DNA from: a virus
Virus record (IMG/VR): IMGVR_UViG_3300031772_003842
Coordinates: 1-38,880 of that record
Reading direction: 5' to 3' (one strand)
DNA: 38,880 bases
Below the pieces are notes generated by a model. The model searched no databases. It was not told where the DNA came from and worked only from the letters and a program-made list of their open reading frames with translations. A program made the translations under genes and the position numbers. Positions 31,722 to 37,313 of this stretch are shown piece after piece. Numbering within the stretch: the first letter of the stretch is position 1; every line of letters starts with the position of its first letter.

Positions 31722-33570
31722 TAAGTAATCCTCCCGCTCTTTGGTTAAGTTGCATTAACTTCATTGTTTCCTCATCCGGTGAGGGCGGAACTCCTGGACC
31801 ACCCGGGGGAGTCAATCCCCCAGTCCCGGGACCAGTTGAAGGCACTTCCCCAGGTGGAGCGGATCCGGGTTGCCCCATTCGTTGAATCATAGTCTCCGCA
31901 ATTGATTCCGAGGCTATCCGCTCGAGAATATCTGACGTGTTCGGAAACTCTAAATGGTCCAGTAACACCTTTAACGGCAGCCCTGCTTCTAAAAGTTTGA
32001 ACAGAAGGTCCATCCGGGCCTCCCGTGTCTCCCCCAATTGCGAAGTGACTGAAACCTTCACCTTGTTGTCCGGCAAAATCGGACAAGTGGCGCAATATGT
32101 CCCATCATCTTCAATGAAATACTTTTCCGGGATAGCCTTTCCGGCCTTCTGATATGCCTGTTCGCCGACCACCGCGAAGCGGTCAGGGTTCTTTTCAGAA
32201 GTTCCGGTGACATCAGTCATAACCACACCCTCATCCTCGAAGAGTGAATACATCTTCAGAACCCAGGTGGCTTCCATTGCCAAAGCGTCCTCGAAATTAT
32301 CCCGCAGATCAGAGATATTATTAGAATCCCCCTGTTGTAATGATTCAATCGCCCTTCCGGAACTTACCCGTTCCGGAGTCGAACCCTGGCTGGCGTCGTG
32401 CTGGCCGCCGATATCCTCAATAGCGGAATCAGCCAAGTTTATCTGCCACTGCATAGAAGGATTCAACGCCGGCGGGTTTAACAGTTCCACCCGCTTGCCG
32501 GGATTGACCTCGATGATCTGGCCCTCTACTGCCCGAATTACTTTGAAGCCGGCGTTCTTCTCTTTGATTATCCGGCCTCGATTTACTATATGGTTATATT
32601 CCAGCATTTGAGCATTAAGCAAGTTGTACAACCTCTGGGGAGCAATGACGTGTTTCAAGTGGCCGTCCGGGATGGACTCATTGGGCAATATTTCGGCAGT
32701 ATAGGGAATAAAGGGATACTCTTCATAGGGTGTTTCCTCGAAAGAGATAACCTCAGTTTTGGTAAATAGACACTTATTGATATACCCGCCGGCCCCGTTT
32801 TTATCAAACAACCTGTACCAGCACTCATACCCCAAAGCGGTCTGCTCTTCCAGCCGCCGGGTATCGGTATTGGATAGGCCGTTTAACTCCATTGACAGTT
32901 TTTTGTAGCGGGAAGCGGCCAACTCATTGTCCGGAACCACATTAGAGTCCGGGTATTTATTCTTCCAGTAACCCACGGTCCGGGTCAGACATTTAATCAA
33001 GTAGGGCGAATCCAGCGGGTTTCCGGACTTCGAACCAACCAGCAAATCATTCGGGTCTATAGTCCAGCGGATAGCGCACTTGCGCTGTTTGTCGTACCCA
33101 ATCTGCCGCCAACCAAGCCCGAAATTGACGCCGTAATACACCCATTCCTTATTCAACTTCCGGGAGTTGTTAATAAAATTATCGCGTTCCAGCAACTTAT
33201 TCGCGCGTCGGGCATAGACTTTGGCTTCATCCGTAGACTCGGTAGTCTCAATCCCCGCAACCGGCTTGTGCCGGGTAACAAATGCCCGGACCGCCCGGGA
33301 AGTGGCATAGATCTTATTAATCGGGAAACTGACCTGCTCGGACCTGCGGCCTACAACAATAGAATTATCCTGGGGATTGCCGCGGATGTTGTGGTTGCCG
33401 CGCAAGAACTGATCTATAACAAAATACTCCCAATGCTTCGGTTCTGCCGCTTCCAGGGAGAAGTTAAGCCAGCCCAACAGGACGTCAAGTTCCATTTTCC
33501 CGCCGGTCTTAGTTCCGACCATTGCCGACTTGCGCGGCGGCGCGTTCTTAAACTTTTTCGGTGCTTTCAT
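31714..33570 (-). CDS. Portal protein (618 aa)
   Basis: Length, order after the terminase, and sequence phrases support a podovirus-type portal: KLNKEWVYYGVNFGLGWRQIG, PYEEYPFIPYTAEILPNESIPDGHL, RLYNLLNAQMLEYNH, and the conserved DASQGSTPERVSSGRAIESLQQ near residue 390. The portal forms the twelve-fold ring through which DNA is packaged and ejected. The C terminus is Pro/Gly-rich (PPGEVPSTGPGTGGLTPP), probably a flexible tail. The start overlaps the preceding gene by 23 bases. Internal ATGs at 33522 and close by are alternatives. Confidence 0.88.
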   Translation of the reverse strand: MKAPKKFKNAPPRKSAMVGTKTGGKMELDVLLGWLNFSLEAAEPKHWEYFVIDQFLRGNHNIRGNPQDNSIVVGRRSEQVSFPINKIYATSRAVRAFVTRHKPVAGIETTESTDEAKVYARRANKLLERDNFINNSRKLNKEWVYYGVNFGLGWRQIGYDKQRKCAIRWTIDPNDLLVGSKSGNPLDSPYLIKCLTRTVGYWKNKYPDSNVVPDNELAASRYKKLSMELNGLSNTDTRRLEEQTALGYECWYRLFDKNGAGGYINKCLFTKTEVISFEETPYEEYPFIPYTAEILPNESIPDGHLKHVIAPQRLYNLLNAQMLEYNHIVNRGRIIKEKNAGFKVIRAVEGQIIEVNPGKRVELLNPPALNPSMQWQINLADSAIEDIGGQHDASQGSTPERVSSGRAIESLQQGDSNNISDLRDNFEDALAMEATWVLKMYSLFEDEGVVMTDVTGTSEKNPDRFAVVGEQAYQKAGKAIPEKYFIEDDGTYCATCPILPDNKVKVSVTSQLGETREARMDLLFKLLEAGLPLKVLLDHLEFPNTSDILERIASESIAETMIQRMGQPGSAPPGEVPSTGPGTGGLTPPGGPGVPPSPDEETMKLMQLNQRAGGLLNG

Positions 33571-33883
33571 CTTCTACCGGAGTTATCCGGTCCTCGTCTT
33601 CATAAACTACCTTTAATGGTTTCTTTACAGCCGGACGAAAATCGTCCAGGGGAACAGTGGTATCAGCAGATTCAGGGGTATAAGTATCCCGGACAGACCC
33701 GGTAAAAGAATAGTTTGGCACTTCACCCGTCGAAGTGCTAGTTGTAGTTATCCCGGGAGCCGGAACCGTAAAATCGACCGGTATTTGGGTAATTCTTTTG
33801 AGTAGGAGATATATGGCAATGAAGAGTCCGAAGGTTGCAACCGTTACCGAAAGTGCCAGAAGTAGTACAGCAATCTCTAACAT
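33548..33883 (-). CDS. Single-pass membrane protein with acidic tail (111 aa)
   Basis: Starting at the ATG of 33883, the protein has one strong transmembrane helix at residues 1-30 (LEIAVLLLALSVTVATFGLF), then a Thr/Ser/Pro-rich region and an acidic end. A TTG at 33916 would add eleven residues. It lies between the terminase and the portal, where phages often carry a small unrelated gene. It could be a lysis timing, superinfection or assembly accessory protein, but the sequence does not say which. Confidence 0.6.
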   Translation of the reverse strand: MLEIAVLLLALSVTVATFGLFIAIYLLLKRITQIPVDFTVPAPGITTTSTSTGEVPNYSFTGSVRDTYTPESADTTVPLDDFRPAVKKPLKVVYEDEDRITPVEDESTEKV

Positions 33884-33924
33884 GTATCTATAGTTTATAA
33901 CTAATCCGCCCGTCAATACAAGTA

Positions 33925-35370
33925 TTACCCCATTATGGACGGAAAGTCCAGCGGGGTTATCTGGTCGGCATCATCGGACGGCTCTTCAATCTTTAACTCA
34001 AACTTTGCCGGGAAGGGTGGCAGTTGGTTTGACTTCTCCTCTTGTGGTGCTGTGGGTTTGGAATAGGCCATATATCGTAAAGCGTCGACTAAATGGTCGT
34101 TAAACTTCCGCGGTTTCTCCGGTTCGTTCTTGACTCCGATCTGCTTTTCTGGTTGATCCAACCACTGGTACTGCATGATCTCATCTATTAACCGTTCATT
34201 AGTCGGGTCTATATGTATCCGGTCCGCTTTGAAAAGTTGCTTGACATAGTTTATCCCGGCGTTCACCTCGTTATTAGCCCGGGCAATGGGTATATTTTCT
34301 TCCAGGTATTCGTCAGCAATCGACCACACCATCGGTATCCCGAGTCGTAGCCCCTGTTGAGTCTTCGACCAGCCGGACGGATCAGCGTATCCTTGCCACT
34401 GATTAAGGGCGCTAAACCGGGTCAATATGATTTTAATTGCGTCCGCGTTATCCTTGGCAGTCCGTCCGGACTCTTTATATTCTGAATTCTCGGGAATATA
34501 TACATGTCCATCAGTCCGGACAAAAGCCGGTAATGCCGCGGTATAACCCCGAACTCCGAAGTCCAGACCAAAAATGCGCTCTATATTGCCACTTTCCGGG
34601 TATTCTACCGGGTGAACATGCCGGGAGACTTCGAACTCCGGGTATATTAAGCCAGTAAAGCGGGTAAATAGGGCCAGATATTCCTGGTTGAAGAACTCAA
34701 GCGTTGATTGACGCTTTGCGCTTTCGATCTCTTCCCGGTCGGTATACATATTGTCGTAACTTGTGGCATAGAATGTCTCAAACTCCGGGTCGTGTATCGC
34801 CGGCTTGTCGTCGATAATGCCGTTATGATCCCCTAATTTGGCCATTCTGTAGAAGTCGTTCCCGTATCCTTTGGGTGTTCCGCCAATCAAACAATATGCC
34901 TTATGTACTTGCAAGTTCGGCCGGATGATCTCCTGCCAGACGTAAGGACGCCATGACGCGTATTCATCAGCACCGACCGCGGCCCAGTCGGACTCGCCCC
35001 GGAGTCCCTCCGCGTTGTCCTGCCCGTCAACGACGAAGGTCGACCCGCTATCGAAGCGGACCGTTAACTCCGAGGCGTTTTGTTTATACCGCAACCCCAC
35101 ACTATTAAATAGTTTTAATATTCTCCCCAGGTGATCGTCCCAGACGATTTTTTTCGCTTGCTTCCTAAATGGCGCTATATAGACGTATTTCAGTCCGCGG
35201 GTATCGCCGGCTGCGTCACCCACTAATTTGTTTACTATAAATGTAGTCTTCCGGGCTTTGCGACCCGCTACAAGCACCTTGAAGCGGGCTTTTGAGTCGC
35301 GCGCCCGGATCTGCCAGGGGAGGATTTGACCCTCGAAGATGTCGAGATATACGGTTTTTGTCGGTTTCAT
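33925..35370 (-). CDS. Terminase large subunit (481 aa)
   Basis: The packaging motor. The ATPase Walker A is a variant, AGRKARKTT (residues 35-43), and Walker B is WAAVGADEYA with D135-E136. The conserved coupling phrase GGTPKGYGNDFY (about 160-172) follows. The RNase H-like nuclease domain has GLDFGVRGYTA (first catalytic Asp) and ends in DHLVDALRYM (last catalytic Asp). It overlaps the small subunit by 4 bases (ATGA). The length is close to that of other podovirus terminases. It makes the cut and drives DNA into the prohead with the small subunit. Confidence 0.95.
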   Translation of the reverse strand: MKPTKTVYLDIFEGQILPWQIRARDSKARFKVLVAGRKARKTTFIVNKLVGDAAGDTRGLKYVYIAPFRKQAKKIVWDDHLGRILKLFNSVGLRYKQNASELTVRFDSGSTFVVDGQDNAEGLRGESDWAAVGADEYASWRPYVWQEIIRPNLQVHKAYCLIGGTPKGYGNDFYRMAKLGDHNGIIDDKPAIHDPEFETFYATSYDNMYTDREEIESAKRQSTLEFFNQEYLALFTRFTGLIYPEFEVSRHVHPVEYPESGNIERIFGLDFGVRGYTAALPAFVRTDGHVYIPENSEYKESGRTAKDNADAIKIILTRFSALNQWQGYADPSGWSKTQQGLRLGIPMVWSIADEYLEENIPIARANNEVNAGINYVKQLFKADRIHIDPTNERLIDEIMQYQWLDQPEKQIGVKNEPEKPRKFNDHLVDALRYMAYSKPTAPQEEKSNQLPPFPAKFELKIEEPSDDADQITPLDFPSIMG

Positions 35371-35762
35371 GGGTTTTTCGGGCCGCTGTGGTCCTCTGTG
35401 GCGCCTTGTTGAATGACCACCGCTACCCTTTCGCCTTGAATACTGATCCCGGACGGCGGGGGGAAGAATAATTGTTCATAAAAGACCTTTGATAGGCCGA
35501 TAAGTTCGCGGGGTTCCAGTTCTGGCATGTCTTTCCCCAGCTTTTGCTCTGCCGCGTGGATCAATTCAATACGTCGCTGGTCAATTATCCGCTTTTGTTG
35601 ATGCATAAACGCCGGAAAATCTTCGTCGTTTATCAATTCCCGGACTGTCGATTCTCCCCGGCCGACTATTTCCCCAATATCCCGGGTGGTCAACTGTGGA
35701 ATCTGAGCCAGCGTTGCAATTTCTATCTTTTCTTTATCCTTCAACCAGGCGCCCTTAGCCAT
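35367..35762 (-). CDS. Terminase small subunit (131 aa)
   Basis: The N-terminal helix-turn-helix (LTTRDIGEIVGRGESTVRELI, about 25-45) matches small terminase DNA-recognition domains. The rest is helical (MHQQKRIIDQRRIELIHAAEQKLG) for oligomer formation. It lies directly before the large subunit, with which it overlaps as ATGA. The start is ATG at 35762, just downstream of an extended -10 box, so its transcript may have almost no leader. It should recognise the packaging site. Confidence 0.85.
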   Translation of the reverse strand: MAKGAWLKDKEKIEIATLAQIPQLTTRDIGEIVGRGESTVRELINDEDFPAFMHQQKRIIDQRRIELIHAAEQKLGKDMPELEPRELIGLSKVFYEQLFFPPPSGISIQGERVAVVIQQGATEDHSGPKNP

Positions 35763-35768
35763 AATCCA

Positions 35769-35777
35769 ATTATACCA
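35769..35777 (-). promoter_or_regulatory. Extended -10 promoter-like element TGGTATAAT before the terminase genes
   Basis: On the minus strand TGGTATAAT lies 6 bases upstream of the terminase small-subunit ATG. TTGTCA is present at a non-ideal spacing (14 bases). The downstream context TGGATT matches the element at 23053-23045. If used, the RNA would begin at or next to the start codon (a leaderless late transcript). It overlaps the -35 box of the divergent rightward promoter by none of its bases but is only a few bases away, so the two could compete. Confidence 0.45.
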
Positions 35778-35807
35778 TTGACAACTATTGACAAGCTATG
35801 ATATACT
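35778..35807 (+). promoter_or_regulatory. Sigma-70-like promoter for the rightward early genes
   Basis: The -35 TTGACA (35778-35783) and -10 TATACT (35802-35807) are 18 bases apart, with TGA before the -10 giving an extended -10. The start of transcription is expected near 35814. ATTGACAA occurs twice in tandem (35777-35784 and 35787-35794), one helical turn apart, and may be a regulator-binding site within the promoter. A strong ribosome binding site and the first early gene follow. Confidence 0.7.
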
Positions 35808-35828
35808 CTTAATCAGATATGATAAGAG

Positions 35829-35838
35829 AGGAGGTGAT
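35829..35838 (+). promoter_or_regulatory. Perfect ribosome binding site AGGAGGTGAT
   Basis: The ten bases are fully complementary to the bacterial anti-Shine-Dalgarno sequence and sit 6 bases before the ATG at 35845. A similar GGGGAGGTGAT (36407-36417) precedes the gene at 36422. Such strong sites suggest heavy translation soon after infection and a bacterial host with a standard 16S rRNA end. Confidence 0.8.
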
Positions 35839-35844
35839 TAATAA

Positions 35845-36150
35845 ATGCTAAATCTTAGAGTTATGAATATGACCAGCCCCAGAACAAACACTCCAGTTGC
35901 TAATCAATTTTCAATCTGGACCAACCAGGGTTGGTTTTTTCAATCTTACAATTCCGTGATTGCTTTTGTACCTCACAAATCATCAGACACGAATATCCCG
36001 GACGAAACAAAAACGGTTCTTGATGAAACCTACTGGGATTATTCCAAGACCACAATGAAATACTTAGCCCGGTTTCTTAGAACCGACGCCAAGACCATCC
36101 GGAAGAATGTCAAAGCCGGTCTATATAAATTGACCGATCTGAACGATTGA
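35845..36150 (+). CDS. Small early phage protein, DUF8033-like (101 aa)
   Basis: TPVANQFSIWTNQGWFFQSYNSVIAFV followed by TYWDYSKTTMKYLARFL and a C-terminal KNVKAGLYKLTDL is a recurrent pattern in small phage proteins of the DUF8033 type. The function of that family is not known to me. It is the first gene after the rightward promoter and has a perfect ribosome binding site, so it should be strongly and early expressed. The position next to the replication and terminase regions fits an early control or host-interaction role, which is inference. Confidence 0.75.
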   Translation: MLNLRVMNMTSPRTNTPVANQFSIWTNQGWFFQSYNSVIAFVPHKSSDTNIPDETKTVLDETYWDYSKTTMKYLARFLRTDAKTIRKNVKAGLYKLTDLND

Positions 36151-36161
36151 TACTCCATCCG

Positions 36162-36183
36162 CCCGGACTAGCAATAGTCCGGG
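36162..36183 (+). repeat. Perfect 9-bp hairpin with GCAA tetraloop between early genes
   Basis: CCCGGACTA (36162-36170), loop GCAA, and TAGTCCGGG (36175-36183) form a perfect stem closed by a GNRA tetraloop, one of the most stable RNA loops. No T-tract follows, so it is not a classic terminator. It ends 10 bases before the next ATG (36194), which lacks a ribosome binding site, so it may control translation of that gene or processing of the transcript. Confidence 0.7.
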
Positions 36184-36193
36184 TCAATGGATT

Positions 36194-36406
36194 ATGAATA
36201 AAATAATAGCATTACCACAATTGCCCGCCGGCGTCCGGTTTGGTTTCCAGACTCGTTACAGCCAGCGATTATGCCAAGATTGCGGCTTCGTCCACTGGTA
36301 TAGATGCCGCGAACTCAGAAAAAACCCGTCCTGGTGCCTTACATGCCCGGAAGTTGAACAGAAAACATTTATTGACGCTCAAATTCAGCAGCTACAATTC
36401 ATTTGA
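36194..36406 (+). CDS. Small zinc-ribbon-like protein (70 aa)
   Basis: C27-x2-C30 with C38, and C48-x2-C51 form a small zinc-binding module (CQDCGFVHWYRC and WCLTCPEV). The rest has no recognisable domain. The ATG lies 10 bases after a stable hairpin and has no convincing ribosome binding site, which suggests weak or regulated translation. It is in the short rightward early operon. Proteins of this size and type often act by binding host proteins or nucleic acid, but nothing specific can be claimed. Confidence 0.6.
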   Translation: MNKIIALPQLPAGVRFGFQTRYSQRLCQDCGFVHWYRCRELRKNPSWCLTCPEVEQKTFIDAQIQQLQFI

Positions 36407-36417
36407 GGGGAGGTGAT
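36407..36417 (+). promoter_or_regulatory. Strong ribosome binding site GGGGAGGTGAT deciding the next start
   Basis: It lies 4 bases before ATG at 36422. A longer open frame begins with GTG at 36413, but that codon is part of this site, so the ATG is the real start. Confidence 0.7.
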
Positions 36418-36421
36418 AACA

Positions 36422-36616
36422 ATGAAAGCATACTATACAGAATATCAAGTACTCGGAAACTATGGCGAGGGATGGGAGGAAGTAATCACCGAAGAAACCC
36501 GGACCGAAGCCCTGGCACGTCTGAAAGAATACCGGGAAAATGAGCCGGAATACGCTCATAAGCTAAAAGTTGTCAGATTTTACCGGACAATTGACATGAT
36601 CCGGGCCAATGCTTAA
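36422..36616 (+). CDS. Small hypothetical early protein (64 aa)
   Basis: A small acidic protein (YYTEYQVLGNYGEGWEEV, then a helix TRTEALARLKEYRENEPEY, then a beta strand HKLKVVRFYR). This beta-alpha-beta-like order resembles small ferredoxin-like or phage regulatory proteins. It is the last rightward gene. A 27-base tandem duplication begins at its stop codon. Function is unknown. Confidence 0.6.
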   Translation: MKAYYTEYQVLGNYGEGWEEVITEETRTEALARLKEYRENEPEYAHKLKVVRFYRTIDMIRANA

Positions 36617-36664
36617 ACGGTGGCCGACGGTTTGGGTGCTTAAACAGTGGCCGGCGGTTTGGGT
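36611..36664. repeat. Tandem 27-base direct repeat at the end of the early operon
   Basis: Two copies (36611-36637 and 36638-36664) differ at two bases. Each begins GCTTAAAC and ends GGTTTGGGT, and each contains a TAA in the frame of the upstream gene. The first copy includes the real stop codon. It fills the gap between convergent genes. It may be a recent duplication, a protein-binding site, or a weak bidirectional terminator, although no clear hairpin is visible. Confidence 0.75.
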
Positions 36665-36665
36665 G

Positions 36666-36842
36666 CTAAATTTCCTCACCCGCTGTGCTGATACAGTCAT
36701 TACATAACACCTTGTCGCCTTGTATAGACAACTCATTCAGTGACCGCCACTGCCCACATGCTTCACACTTCGACTGTCTGTACTCAACATCAATACCAGC
36801 CTTCCCCCTCACCCATCCCTGAATTCCGCCATGTTTTTGCAT
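36666..36842 (-). CDS. Very small zinc-finger protein (58 aa)
   Basis: A 58-codon frame with ATG at 36842, preceded by AGGGAG. It has C26-x2-C29 (KCEACGQW) and C47-x2-C50 (LCNDC), a CxxC-x17-CxxC zinc finger, and ends with TAG at 36666. Its start is about 20 bases after the stop of the upstream gene, so it completes the leftward replication operon. The regular cysteine spacing and upstream ribosome binding site support it as a real gene despite its size. It could bind DNA or a partner protein. Confidence 0.6.
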   Translation of the reverse strand: MQKHGGIQGWVRGKAGIDVEYRQSKCEACGQWRSLNELSIQGDKVLCNDCISTAGEEI

Positions 36843-36861
36843 TATCTCCCTAGCATCAATG

Positions 36862-37137
36862 TCAGCCTGTGTCTTTATGTTCGTCCTCCCAGCTTCTCAT
36901 TGCCTGTAAATAATCAATGCCAAATGCAAATAATGCCATACTGAATTCCCTCCACCCTCCCAGCTTCTCTAGCTCATTATATATATCTTCAAGATAAGGC
37001 AGCAAGTATCCGTTCCAGCGCTCCGGGTGCTTTTCCTGCGGGTGCGCTTCCGCCCAGACATGCGCGTTATACAGCTTAACGAACAGCACCTTGATAGACG
37101 GTAGATTTTTATTATCCATATCCTTAGAAGAAATCAT
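36862..37137 (-). CDS. Hypothetical protein following the iteron region (91 aa)
   Basis: A helical, aromatic-rich protein (VKLYNAHVWAEAHPQEKHPERWNGYLLPYLEDIYNELEKLGGW) without cysteine pairs. The frame continues upstream to 37194 through the iteron-like block, but starts there would translate repeat DNA. ATG at 37137 or 37119 is more likely, though neither has a good ribosome binding site. It is downstream of the replication gene and next to the candidate origin, so a replication role is possible. No family is recognised. Confidence 0.5.
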   Translation of the reverse strand: MISSKDMDNKNLPSIKVLFVKLYNAHVWAEAHPQEKHPERWNGYLLPYLEDIYNELEKLGGWREFSMALFAFGIDYLQAMRSWEDEHKDTG

Positions 37138-37149
37138 ATCCCATAATAA

Positions 37150-37308
37150 CAGTTGCAAAACAACAGTTGCAATATATACATATTGCAATTGCAACTGTTG
37201 TTAGCCTACTAGTTATGGCGATGGTTGCAATCATTGCAACTGTCAATAACAAACATGGATATATAGCCATTTCCCAATAGTTGCAATTTGCAACTGTCAT
37301 TGCAACTG
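37150..37308. repeat. Iteron-like block: nine TTGCAA sites, six with full TTGCAACTG (candidate origin or operator)
   Basis: Full 9-base copies of TTGCAACTG (either strand) start at 37150, 37164, 37189, 37234, 37288 and 37300. Shorter TTGCAA cores occur near 37183, 37225 and 37281. The block is AT-rich, lies between the Toprim/RecA ATPase gene and the next gene, and has copies in both orientations. Such repeated sites are typical of replication origins bound by an initiator, or of arrays for a repressor or transcription factor. The spacing is not constant, which leaves both readings open. Confidence 0.7.
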
Positions 37309-37313
37309 TTATT

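Noticed and set aside
33887-33916. TTGACG/TATAGA promoter on the minus strand before the membrane protein gene
   Set aside because: Matches are imperfect, and the transcript would start inside the start codon at 33883.
37150-37308. CRISPR-like array
   Set aside because: Units are only 9 bases, occur in both orientations and have irregular spacing, unlike CRISPR repeats and spacers.
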